A stretch of 64,000 bases of DNA. Source: Xanthobacter dioxanivorans (GTDB lineage Bacteria; Pseudomonadota; Alphaproteobacteria; Rhizobiales; Xanthobacteraceae). The translations under genes and the position numbers were made by a program. Below the pieces are notes generated by a model. It ran no database searches, was not told where the DNA came from, and saw nothing but the letters and a program-made list of their open reading frames with translations. The DNA lies in the NCBI RefSeq assembly GCF_016807805.1, contig NZ_CP063362.1:2159001-2223000 (forward strand). Direction: 5' to 3'. Each line of letters opens with the position of its first letter. Position 1 is the first letter of the stretch. Positions 25,981-33,625 of the stretch are shown piece after piece.

Positions 25981-27174
25981 ATGGAGGGCGGGTGGATTTC
26001 GCCGTCTGCGGGGCAGGGGAGCGGGCCGGTGAGGGTGCTGGATTTCACGGCGGTCATGGCCGGCCCCTATTGCACCCGCCTTCTCGCCGACATCGGCGCA
26101 TCGGTCATCAAGGTCGAAGCGCCGGGCGGCGACAGCATCCGCGTCCGCCCGCCCCTGCGGGACGGGCGGAGCGCCTATTACGGCCACCTGAACTGCGGCA
26201 AGCAGAGCATCGTCCTCGACCTGAAGGCTGCCCCGGGCGTCGAGATCGCACGCGAACTGGCGCTGCGCTGCGACGTGATTGTGGAAAATTTCCGTCCCGG
26301 CGTCATGGACAAGCTCGGCCTCGGCTATTCGCGCCTCGCCGAGCAAAATCCGCGGCTGGTCTATTGCTCGATCTCCGGCTTCGGCCACGGAAATGCCGAC
26401 AGCGGCAAGGCGGCCTACGCCCCGATCGTGCATGCGACCAGCGGCTTCGACCTCGCCTTCATGAACCATCAGCCTGCGGCCGAACGCCCGCCCAACACGG
26501 CCATCTTCATCGCCGACGTGTTGGCGGGAGCCTATGCCTTCGGCGCGATCCAGACCGCGCTGCTGGAGCGCGCGCGCACCGGGCAGGGCCAGAAGGTCGA
26601 CGTCGCCCTGCTGGACAGCATCCTGTCCTTGCTCATGTACGAATGCCAGGATGCGCAGTTTCCCGTCGGCCGCCCCCGCCACACCTATGGGCCCCTGCGC
26701 GCCAGCGATGGCTTCATCGTGATCGCGCCCACGAGTCAGAAGAACTACCTCGCCTTGTTGGCGGTGCTGGGCCATCCCGCCTGGGGCAGCACCGAAGGAT
26801 ACCGGACGGTGGCCGAGCGGGAGGCCAACTGGGCCGCCTTCATGGGCCGCATCGAGGACTGGACCCGCGTACGCCCAGCCGCGGAGGTGGAGGCGGCCCT
26901 GACCGCCGCTGGCGTCCCCTGCGCGCGCTATCGCACCTTGCGCGAGGTAATGGACGATCCCGGAAGCGTCGCCGCCGGGCGGTTCGAAACCGTTCATGAT
27001 GCCTCCGGCCCCTTTATGGTCACCAATCCGCCGTTCAAATTCTCGACGATGGAGGCTCACGTGCGAGGCCGGGTGGCGGAACTGGACGAACATCGCGACA
27101 CGGTGCTGCGCGACCTTCTCGGCCTCGACCGGGAGCAGGTGGCCGCGGCCCGCGCGGGCGGCGCGTTCGGCTGA
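25981..27174 (+). CDS. CaiB/BaiF family CoA-transferase
   Basis: A 397-residue class III CoA-transferase with VRVLDFTAVMAGPYCTRLLADIGASVIKVEAPGGDSIR, GHLNCGKQSIVLDLK, NFRPGVMDKLGLGYSRL, a central GQGQKVDVALLDS and a C-terminal GVPCARYRTLREVMDDP. The catalytic Asp expected in a GxxD/YxxxxQA-type loop appears shifted (ATSGFDLAF), so substrate use is uncertain. It is alone on the plus strand, divergent from the acyl-CoA dehydrogenase and convergent, with a ten-base gap, on a GntR regulator gene. Probably transfers CoA to the acid that the dehydrogenase then oxidises. Confidence 0.9.
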   Translation: MEGGWISPSAGQGSGPVRVLDFTAVMAGPYCTRLLADIGASVIKVEAPGGDSIRVRPPLRDGRSAYYGHLNCGKQSIVLDLKAAPGVEIARELALRCDVIVENFRPGVMDKLGLGYSRLAEQNPRLVYCSISGFGHGNADSGKAAYAPIVHATSGFDLAFMNHQPAAERPPNTAIFIADVLAGAYAFGAIQTALLERARTGQGQKVDVALLDSILSLLMYECQDAQFPVGRPRHTYGPLRASDGFIVIAPTSQKNYLALLAVLGHPAWGSTEGYRTVAEREANWAAFMGRIEDWTRVRPAAEVEAALTAAGVPCARYRTLREVMDDPGSVAAGRFETVHDASGPFMVTNPPFKFSTMEAHVRGRVAELDEHRDTVLRDLLGLDREQVAAARAGGAFG

Positions 27175-27183
27175 GCCGCAACT

Positions 27184-27924
27184 TCAGCCGTCGGCGGCCT
27201 GTGTCCACAGCAGATGGCTGACCTTCTGAAGGTGTCGCCGCAGCTCCCGGGCCGCGAGGTCCGCGTTTCCATCACTGATGTGCCTGATCAGGCGGTCGCG
27301 GGAGCGCAGCAGCTCGTCGGCGGGCATGTTCCATGTCCGCAGGTGCATGTAGGCCTGCACCACCGAGGTCTGGGAATCCACCAGATAGACGACGGCGCGG
27401 TTCTGCGTGCTGGCGGCGAGCTGGTGATAGAATTCGAAGGCACATTTCAGCCGCTCTTCGCCCCGCCCGGCGGCGATCACCTGGCGGGTGCGCTCAATGT
27501 TCGCCTCCAGCGCCGCGATATCTTCCGGCGTCGCCCGCTCCGCCGCAAGCCGGACCACCATGTCGAGCAGGAGCGCCCGCGCCTCGGAGAGGTCCTGTAG
27601 CGAGATGGCGTCGAGGCAGACGAGATCCCGCAGCACCTGGGTGAGGTTCTCGGATGTCGCGGCCACGATGAAGGCGCCGCCCTTCACGCCCTTCTGCAGC
27701 CGCAGCAGGCCGACGATCTCCAGGCTGCGCAGGGCCTCGCGCACCGCCGACCGGCTGACACCGAGCTGCTCGGCCATCTTGCGCTCGGCGGGCAGCTTGT
27801 CGCCGGGCTTGAGGTGTCCGCTGGCGAGCTTCTCGCGGACCTTCTCGCAGACGACCTCGAAGGTCCGGTGGGTCTGGATCTTGTCGAAGTCGATCTCGAC
27901 AGGCGCGCTACTCTTCGCCGACAC
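27184..27924 (-). CDS. GntR family transcriptional regulator, FCD subfamily
   Basis: A 246-residue regulator. The winged helix-turn-helix spans LASGHLKPGDKLPAERKMAEQLGVSRSAVREALRSLEIVGLLRLQKGVKGGAF; the FCD domain follows with LSEARALLLDMVVRLAAERATPEDIAALEANIERTR. The GTG start is preferred because AGGAGG lies six bases upstream, though the frame is open to 28005. It is divergent from a second, different GntR gene; the gap carries a half operator at 28096. Probably senses an acyl-CoA or carboxylate in the surrounding pathways. Confidence 0.92.
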   Translation of the reverse strand: MSAKSSAPVEIDFDKIQTHRTFEVVCEKVREKLASGHLKPGDKLPAERKMAEQLGVSRSAVREALRSLEIVGLLRLQKGVKGGAFIVAATSENLTQVLRDLVCLDAISLQDLSEARALLLDMVVRLAAERATPEDIAALEANIERTRQVIAAGRGEERLKCAFEFYHQLAASTQNRAVVYLVDSQTSVVQAYMHLRTWNMPADELLRSRDRLIRHISDGNADLAARELRRHLQKVSHLLWTQAADG

Positions 27925-28095
27925 GTAACACCTCCTGGCGATTTCGATCTCTACACAGGTTGCCCGGTGGTGCCGGAAGTCAATGCTCGGCCTCCCGGAG
28001 CTCATGCGGGCGGCTCGTCTCCCAACGCCCGCCCGGCGCCGTCCGCCATCCGCGCGACGTCTGGCGCCGGTGGGCGGCTCGCGCTACAATGAACT

Positions 28096-28110
28096 AATAA
28101 ATAGACCATT
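28096..28110. promoter_or_regulatory. possible half operator between two GntR genes
   Basis: AATAAATAGACCATT keeps the right arm and GACCATT of the AATGG-N5-CCATT sites but has a degenerate left arm. It lies 35 bases before the gene at 28145 and could give weak autoregulation. Confidence 0.3.
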
Positions 28111-28144
28111 CAATTCCGCTCCCGCACTGGCCGGGCCGATCAAG

Positions 28145-28885
28145 ATGAGCAATCTCTCCACCTCCAGGGCGGCGTTCACCCCCATCCGGACGAAGCGCGC
28201 ATTCGAAGAGATATGCATTCAGATCCGCAAGGAAATTCAGGCGGGTGCGCTTTCGGCGGGGGACAGGCTGCCGGCCGAGCGGGAATTGGCGCAGCAGTTC
28301 TGCGTCAGCCGGGCGACGGTGCGGGAAGCCTTGCGGACCCTCGAAATCGGCGGCGTGGTCCAGCTTCTCAAGGGTTCCAATGGCGGAGCGGTGGTTCAGA
28401 CCGGCAATCCGGCGCCGATCGCGCGCACCATGGAGGACCTGCTTCTCCTCGGCGGCATATCGCTGGAAGACTTCACCGAAGCCAGGGTCTGCCTGCAGGC
28501 GGAAATCATCCGCCTCGCCTGCCTGCGGGCGACGGAGGCCGACTTCGCTGCGCTGGAGGCGAATATCGCGCGCACGCGGACCGTCGATGCCTCGCTCGAT
28601 CCGGATGAGCGGACCGCGCTGAACGTGGAGTTCTACGGCCTGCTCGCGGCGGCGACCCGCAACACGGCGATGCGGACCATGATGAGCGCCTTCACCGAGC
28701 CGCTGAGCTATTACATCCAGCAGATCGGGCCCGACCGGACCTGGGATGTCGCCGCCTCGCGGGAGAAATTCCTTGCGCATTTGCGAGACCGCGACGCGAA
28801 GGCGGCGACGCGGGAAATGGTCGAGCACATGAACCGGCTGCACCGCTACCTGGTGTCCCGGTTCGAGGCCCGCGCCCCGGACTGA
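28145..28885 (+). CDS. GntR family transcriptional regulator, FCD subfamily
   Basis: A 246-residue regulator: winged helix-turn-helix IQAGALSAGDRLPAERELAQQFCVSRATVREALRTLEIGGVVQLLKGSNGGAVV, then an FCD domain with EARVCLQAEIIRLACLRATEADFAALEANIARTR. The ATG at 28145 (MSNLSTSRAAF) is preferred over an upstream in-frame start at 27983, which would overlap the divergent GntR gene; no strong ribosome site is visible. It precedes the DUF35-thiolase-Rieske operon, separated by a hairpin and an operator at 29049, and is the nearest candidate regulator of that operon. Confidence 0.9.
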   Translation: MSNLSTSRAAFTPIRTKRAFEEICIQIRKEIQAGALSAGDRLPAERELAQQFCVSRATVREALRTLEIGGVVQLLKGSNGGAVVQTGNPAPIARTMEDLLLLGGISLEDFTEARVCLQAEIIRLACLRATEADFAALEANIARTRTVDASLDPDERTALNVEFYGLLAAATRNTAMRTMMSAFTEPLSYYIQQIGPDRTWDVAASREKFLAHLRDRDAKAATREMVEHMNRLHRYLVSRFEARAPD

Positions 28886-28960
28886 CCCGGCGCCCCGCCC
28901 TCGGCTTTCCGACCCGACCTGAGCGCGCAGCTTAAGGCGCCGTGACTGTTCGCCGCGCCT

Positions 28961-28999
28961 CGACGCGCCCGGCCCCGCCTTCCGGCGGCGGGCGCGTCG
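28961..28999 (+). terminator. long GC hairpin after the GntR gene
   Basis: An 11-base perfect stem, CGACGCGCCCG with CGGGCGCGTCG, plus an inner CCGCC/GGCGG stem closed by a TTCC loop, with a 3-base bulge. It separates the regulator gene from the promoter at about 29036. Confidence 0.6.
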
Positions 29000-29048
29000 T
29001 CGATCCGGACGTCACTGGTGTCTCCCGATTTCCCGTTGACAATAATTC

Positions 29049-29063
29049 AATGGTCAGTCCATT
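29049..29063. promoter_or_regulatory. FCD-GntR-type operator at the promoter of the Rieske oxygenase operon
   Basis: AATGGTCAGTCCATT, perfect arms, reverse complement of the site at 19889. A TTGACA box at 29036-29041 begins 13 bases before it, so the palindrome covers the spacer and the expected -10 region. The first gene starts at 29096. Confidence 0.7.
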
Positions 29064-29095
29064 TTAATCCGAGGTCGGGAGGAGAACGAATTTCA

Positions 29096-29562
29096 ATGGC
29101 TGCGTCTGCGCGTCCCGAGCCGGGGGTCACCGCTGAAACCGCTCCGTTCTGGGACGGCACCGCGCGCGGCGTGCTCTGCTTGCCGCACTGCGGGCTCTGC
29201 GGGACCACCTTCTTTCCTCCCGCCGCGCGGTGTCCGCATTGTCTGTCGAGCCGCGTGGCGTGGAAGGACTGCTCCGGCCGGGGCTATCTGCGCTCGTGGA
29301 CCGAGTTGCACGTCGCCCCCTATTCCGGCTCCCCAAGCCCGTCCTGGTCGCCGAGATCGAACCCGGCGAAAGCCGATCGCTGGCGCTGGCAATGCTGATG
29401 GAGGCGAACGGAACGGAGGGTCTCGTGCCCGGCGCCCCGATCGTGATCGGCTTCGCCGCGGATGCCAACGGCTGGACCTACCCGGTCGCCCGACTGCTTC
29501 CGGAGACGTCCGGCACCCCTGACGCATCCCTTGCGGGCGAGCGGGCGGGCCATGACCGCTAG
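29096..29562 (+). pseudogene. DUF35 (OB-fold, Zn ribbon) protein, interrupted by a one-base frameshift
   Basis: The N-terminal zinc ribbon (C32-x2-C35 and C46-x2-C49, in HCGLCGTTFFPPAARCPHC) is in the first frame; after VAPYSG the frame loses homology and stops at 29398. The OB-fold half (PVLVAEIEPGESRSLALAMLMEANG, PGAPIVIGFA) continues in the frame that ends at 29562. One extra C in the CCCC run at 29331-29334 gives a continuous YSGSPKPVLVAEIE. The start follows GGGAGGAG. The gene overlaps the thiolase-like gene by 11 bases and should be its partner, as at 21093 and 63194. It is either a recent mutation or a base-call error. Confidence 0.8.
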
Positions 29563-30691
29563 AGGCGCGATCGCCATCGCCGGGTTTGGCAGTTCGCAGA
29601 TCGTGCGGCGCTCTCAGAGGAGCATCACCTCGCTGGCGGTGGACGCGATTTTGGAGGCGCTGACCGACGCCGGGCTGACCCGCGAGGACATAGACGGCTA
29701 TGTGGGCGCGCCCTGGGCGACCCATGCGGGCGCGGTTCACGCCGAGGGCGCCGACGAAATCTCCTGCAAGACCATCGTGCGTGCCTTCGGGCTGTCCGGC
29801 CTCGCCTTCTGGGCGGACCTGTACCGCGGCTACGCCACCGACATGGCGGCCATGGGCGCACAGGCGCTGCTCGCCGGCAGTTGCCGCTATGTGCTGGGCG
29901 TGCGCGCGCTGTTCAACCTGGAGGGGCCGAGCTACGCCACCTCCTCAGCTCCGGTGGCCTATGGCGACGACCAGTTTGTCAAGCCATACGGCTACTCCAC
30001 CGCCGGGGCGCGGTTCGCCGCCCGGGCGCGCAGATACATGGCCGAGACCGGTGCAACACGGGAGGACCTTTATGCCGTGGTCGCCCTCGCGCGGCGCCAC
30101 GCGGTGCTGAACCCCCATGCGGTCTGGGCCGGAAAGTTCCTCTCGCTGGACGATTATCTCGCCGGAGCACCGATCGCGACCCCGCACGGCCTCTATGATT
30201 GCGACATGCCGGTCTGCGGCGCGGCGGCCTTCGTGATGTGCCGCGGGGAGGACCTCCCGGACACGGCATCGCCGGCCTACGTCGCCGGCTGGAGCGGCTT
30301 CCAGAATCCGGAGGCGGTGTTCACGTCGTCCGGCCTCGGTGTTGCCGACGTCGCCTGCTGCCAGCTCTATGACGGCTTTTCCTCGATGGTCTACGAATGG
30401 CTGGACGGGTTCGGCTTCTGCACGTCCGGTCCGGCTTGGAAATTCATTCGCGACGGACATGCCGACAGGGATGGGCGGCTGCCGCTGAACACCTTCGGCG
30501 GCAGCCTCGGCGAAGGACGGCTGCACGGCATCGGCCACCTGCGCGAGGCCTACCTGCAGGTCGCGGGCAAGGCCGGCGCGCGCCAGCTCCGCACCGCCGA
30601 AACCTGCCTCGTGCAGAACGGACCGTACGACGGCTCCTCCTTCGTCATGCTCTGCTCCGAACCGCGTTTCCAGGGAGGGCGACCGGGGTGA
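29552..30691 (+). CDS. thiolase-like protein (SCP2/Ltp2/IpfD family)
   Basis: A 379-residue thiolase-fold protein starting MTARGAIAIAGFGSSQIVRRS. The N-terminal half has ILEALTDAGLTREDIDGYV; the normal nucleophile region reads GLSGLAFWADLYRGYA with no Cys. The C-terminal half has CCQLYDGFSSMVYEWLDGFGFC, LPLNTFGGSLGEGRLHGIGHLREA. The YDxF motif and lack of the Cys fit retro-aldolase-type thiolases such as steroid Ltp2 and the ibuprofen enzyme IpfD. Encoded between a DUF35 gene and a Rieske oxygenase, the same gene set as in ibuprofen degradation. It may cleave a hydroxylated aryl-acyl-CoA. Function is inferred. Confidence 0.86.
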   Translation: MTARGAIAIAGFGSSQIVRRSQRSITSLAVDAILEALTDAGLTREDIDGYVGAPWATHAGAVHAEGADEISCKTIVRAFGLSGLAFWADLYRGYATDMAAMGAQALLAGSCRYVLGVRALFNLEGPSYATSSAPVAYGDDQFVKPYGYSTAGARFAARARRYMAETGATREDLYAVVALARRHAVLNPHAVWAGKFLSLDDYLAGAPIATPHGLYDCDMPVCGAAAFVMCRGEDLPDTASPAYVAGWSGFQNPEAVFTSSGLGVADVACCQLYDGFSSMVYEWLDGFGFCTSGPAWKFIRDGHADRDGRLPLNTFGGSLGEGRLHGIGHLREAYLQVAGKAGARQLRTAETCLVQNGPYDGSSFVMLCSEPRFQGGRPG

Positions 30692-31017
30692 AAGTCCGCG
30701 ACTATCTGGCCATTCCGTATGTGATCGAGGCGGCCCCCGTGGAGCGGGCGGACGGGGAATGGACCCGGCGCCTCGGCTATCCGGAACTGTCCGCCTTTCA
30801 CGTCGAGACCCAGGACGTGGAGAGCGGGCTGCGCGAGCTCGAAGTCTTTCGCGTCAAGGAGATCGTCCGGCTCCTGAAGGCGGGTGAAAAGCCGCCCGTG
30901 CCAAGGCCGCCGCTGATGAACACCGATCCCGAATGGCAGGCCCGCGCCCTCGGCGTCTGGGACCTCGTGGGTCCCATCCTCGACGTCGATGCCGACCGCC
31001 TCGCGGAAGGTCAGTGA
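30688..31017 (+). CDS. small protein, HicB-like fold candidate
   Basis: A 109-residue protein of unknown function, starting with GTG that overlaps the upstream stop (GTGA). The pattern is YLAIPYVIEAAPVER, a short turn with Asp-Gly-x-Trp, a PEL motif, a Leu/Val-rich helix and a C-terminal LLKAGEKPPVPRPP. This order (beta strand, DGxW, PEL, helix, G-x-pPxP) resembles HicB-type antitoxin folds and RNase H-like mini-domains. No HicA toxin or toxin-sized ORF is present nearby, and the tight coupling with enzyme genes argues for a metabolic accessory role. I do not recognise a close family. Confidence 0.6.
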   Translation: MKVRDYLAIPYVIEAAPVERADGEWTRRLGYPELSAFHVETQDVESGLRELEVFRVKEIVRLLKAGEKPPVPRPPLMNTDPEWQARALGVWDLVGPILDVDADRLAEGQ

Positions 31018-31062
31018 AACCGTCCCGGCAACGCCCGGGAAACTGAATGAAGGGAGGCTCCG

Positions 31063-32385
31063 ATGCTTTCACACGACGACAACGAAACCCTCGTCCGGGT
31101 CGGCCCCGGAACGCCCATGGGCAGTCTCATGCGGCTCTACTGGATCCCCTTCATGCCCTCCCGGGACCTCGATGCGGACGGCCAGCCGCAGCGCGTGCGC
31201 CTGCTGGGCGAAGATCTGGTCGCCTTTCGCGGCACGGACGGCAAGGTCGGGCTCGTCGACCACCAGTGCCCGCACCGCGGCGCGCCCATGGTGTTCGCGC
31301 GCAACGAGGATTGCGGCCTGCGCTGCGTCTACCACGGCTGGAAATTCTCCGCCGACGGGACGGTGGAGGACATGCCGGCGGAGCCGGTCCGCAGCCGCCT
31401 GAAGGAGCGGGTCAAGATCAAGGCCTATCCGGTTGCGGAGCGCAACGGAATGCTCTGGACCTATATGGGTCCCGACGACGAGGCTGCGCGGCCGCCGCTT
31501 CCGAACCTCGAATGGAACCTGGTGCCGCAGGACAATGTGGTCATCTCCATGCGCGTGCAGGAATGCAACTGGCTGCAGGCGCTTGAGGGTGAGATCGATT
31601 CGGCGCATGCGCCGATCCTGCACGGGCGCATCGACGACGGCGGCTCCATCAACCAGTGGATCGCCAAGCGCGACCTGCGCCCGACCTTCGAATGCATCCG
31701 CCAGGACTTCGGCATGAGCATCGCCTCGCGCCGTGTGCTGGACGAGGAGAACCTATACTGGCGCGTCAACCAGTTCGTGATGCCGTTCTATTCCATGGTG
31801 CCACCACAGGCCAAATATTCGGAGCTGAGCGGACATGCCTGGGTGCCCATCGACGACGAGCACACGCTCTGCATCATGTTCTCCTACGTTCCCCACATGC
31901 CCATGTACGAGCGCACCCGCGCCTTGTTCGTGAACGGACACGAGGGGCGCGAGACCGGGCATGCCAGCCGCGAGGCCTATGTCCAGCTGCCGGTGACGAC
32001 ACCCTATTCGCACTACTGGACCAAGTACAATCGCGACAATTCCTACCAGTTCAACTACGCCTCGCAGCGCGCGACCTATTTCTCGGGGCTTCCGGGCCTG
32101 TGGGTGCAGGATGGCGCCTGCCAGTCCGGCGAGCAGGCGATCTACGACCGCACCAAAGAGAACCTGTGCACCAGCGACACCGGCATCGCCATGACCCGCC
32201 GCGTGCTGCTGGAGCACGCATCTGCATTGCGCGACCAGGGGACGAGGCCCGAGCGTCTCGCGGACCCGGACCTCTACATGGTGCGGGCGGTTTCGCTGAC
32301 GCTCGCAAAGGAAGCCGTCTGGAGCGATGTGGGCGCCGCTCACATGAAGGCGGAGCTCGGCAAGGACTTCGGATACGCCCTATGA
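31063..32385 (+). CDS. Rieske non-heme iron oxygenase, large subunit (phthalate dioxygenase type)
   Basis: A 440-residue oxygenase. The Rieske cluster ligands are C69-x-H71 and C88-x2-H91 (CPHRGA, CVYHGW). The mononuclear iron site is D-x2-H-x4-H around D179, H182 and H187 (EIDSAHAPILH), followed by an active-site C-terminal domain. Length and motifs match single-component-type alpha3 oxygenases such as phthalate 4,5-dioxygenase, phenoxybenzoate dioxygenase or aromatic O-demethylases. No small beta subunit is encoded; the reductase at 34893 is the expected electron donor. GGGAGG precedes the ATG. Expected reaction: dihydroxylation or demethylation of an aromatic acid or its CoA ester. Confidence 0.93.
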   Translation: MLSHDDNETLVRVGPGTPMGSLMRLYWIPFMPSRDLDADGQPQRVRLLGEDLVAFRGTDGKVGLVDHQCPHRGAPMVFARNEDCGLRCVYHGWKFSADGTVEDMPAEPVRSRLKERVKIKAYPVAERNGMLWTYMGPDDEAARPPLPNLEWNLVPQDNVVISMRVQECNWLQALEGEIDSAHAPILHGRIDDGGSINQWIAKRDLRPTFECIRQDFGMSIASRRVLDEENLYWRVNQFVMPFYSMVPPQAKYSELSGHAWVPIDDEHTLCIMFSYVPHMPMYERTRALFVNGHEGRETGHASREAYVQLPVTTPYSHYWTKYNRDNSYQFNYASQRATYFSGLPGLWVQDGACQSGEQAIYDRTKENLCTSDTGIAMTRRVLLEHASALRDQGTRPERLADPDLYMVRAVSLTLAKEAVWSDVGAAHMKAELGKDFGYAL

Positions 32386-33623
32386 GCTCCCAGCCATTAC
32401 AGAACGGGGCCTTGAACGGCGTGCGGGTGCTTGAAATCGCGCACCTTGCCGCCGCCGTGGCGGGGAGCGTGCTCGCCGACCTGGGTGCCGAGGTCATCAA
32501 GATCGAACCGCCGGGCGGGGAGGCGGCGCGTGGCCTGGCGCCGCTCGCCGAGCTCCCCGGCGGTGGACAGGTCAGCTGCGCCTGGCTCGCCTTCAACACC
32601 GGCAAGAAGAGCGTCTGCGTTGATCTAGACAGTCCCGAGGGACTGGAACAGTTCGCGCGTCTCGCCGCCTCCGCCGACATCATCGTCAGCGATTTCGAGC
32701 GGCTGCCGATCTCGGCCTGCGATATCCTTGCCCCGCTCGCCGAGAAGGCGAACCCCCAGGTGATCTGGACCGAGATCCTCCCGTTCGGCCGCGGCGGTCC
32801 CTACGAGGACTTCCCGGCCACCGACAGCGTGCTCCAGGCCCTGGGCGGACACCTGTTCCTCAATGGCGACATCGACAGGCCGCCGGTGCGCATCGGACTT
32901 CCGGTCGGGGTGCTGCAGGGTGGAGCGGAAGCCGCCGCCGCGGCCCTGATGGCCTACTACCACGCGCTGCGCACCGGCGAGGGCCAGCGCGTGGATATCT
33001 CGATCCAGGAATGCGTGGTCTGGACCCTGCTGAACACCACCATGGCCTGGCAGATCCTCGAGCTGATCGAGATGCGTGGCGGCGCCATCCGCAGGGAGCG
33101 CGCCAACCGCTTCTACACCCGCTGTGTCTGGCCCTGCCGGGACGGGCACATCTTCTTTGGCCCGGTCGGGGGTGGCGGCGGCGCGGCGCGGGAGAAATCC
33201 TACCAGGCGCTGCTCGCGTGGATGACGGCCGAGGGCGCGGGAGATCCGATCCTCACCGCCTTCGACTGGAATGGCGACGGGCAATTCGAGATCTCGCAGG
33301 CGAACTACGACGCGGTCACCGAGGTCATCAGCCGCTTCATCTCCAGCAAGACCAAGGAGGAGCTGATGACGCGGGCCGTGGCCAGCCGCATTCTGCTCGC
33401 GCCGATCTCCTCGGTCGGCGAGATCCTGGGAAATGCGCAGTTCCGCGCCCGCGGCCTGTTCGAGCGCTGCGACGATCCGCAAAGCGGCCTTTCCCTCGAA
33501 TATCCCGCGCGCTGGGTTCGTCTGTCGCGCACGCCGCTGTCGCCCCTGTCGCCGCCGCCGCTGGCGGGCGGGGATACGCGGACGCTGCTCGCCGTCGAGG
33601 CCTTGCACGAGAAGGTGGACTGA
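32382..33623 (+). CDS. CaiB/BaiF family CoA-transferase, first of a pair
   Basis: A 413-residue class III CoA-transferase (LNGVRVLEIAHLAAAVAGSVLADLGAEVIKIEPPGGEAARG, FNTGKKSVCVDLDSPEG, TGEGQRVDISIQECVVW). The catalytic loop region reads DSVLQALGGHLFLNG, where the usual Asp of the family is hard to place, so this may be the non-catalytic subunit. ATGA overlap with the oxygenase stop. It is followed two bases later by another CaiB gene; adjacent pairs often make heteromeric transferases, as in BbsEF or succinyl-CoA:phthalate CoA-transferase. Presumably primes the oxygenase substrate or its product. Confidence 0.88.
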   Translation: MSSQPLQNGALNGVRVLEIAHLAAAVAGSVLADLGAEVIKIEPPGGEAARGLAPLAELPGGGQVSCAWLAFNTGKKSVCVDLDSPEGLEQFARLAASADIIVSDFERLPISACDILAPLAEKANPQVIWTEILPFGRGGPYEDFPATDSVLQALGGHLFLNGDIDRPPVRIGLPVGVLQGGAEAAAAALMAYYHALRTGEGQRVDISIQECVVWTLLNTTMAWQILELIEMRGGAIRRERANRFYTRCVWPCRDGHIFFGPVGGGGGAAREKSYQALLAWMTAEGAGDPILTAFDWNGDGQFEISQANYDAVTEVISRFISSKTKEELMTRAVASRILLAPISSVGEILGNAQFRARGLFERCDDPQSGLSLEYPARWVRLSRTPLSPLSPPPLAGGDTRTLLAVEALHEKVD

Positions 33624-33625
33624 GG

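Noticed and set aside
31656..32381. Upstream extension of the first CaiB frame of the Rieske operon
   Set aside because: This part is a shadow of the Rieske gene; homology starts at the ATG at 32382.
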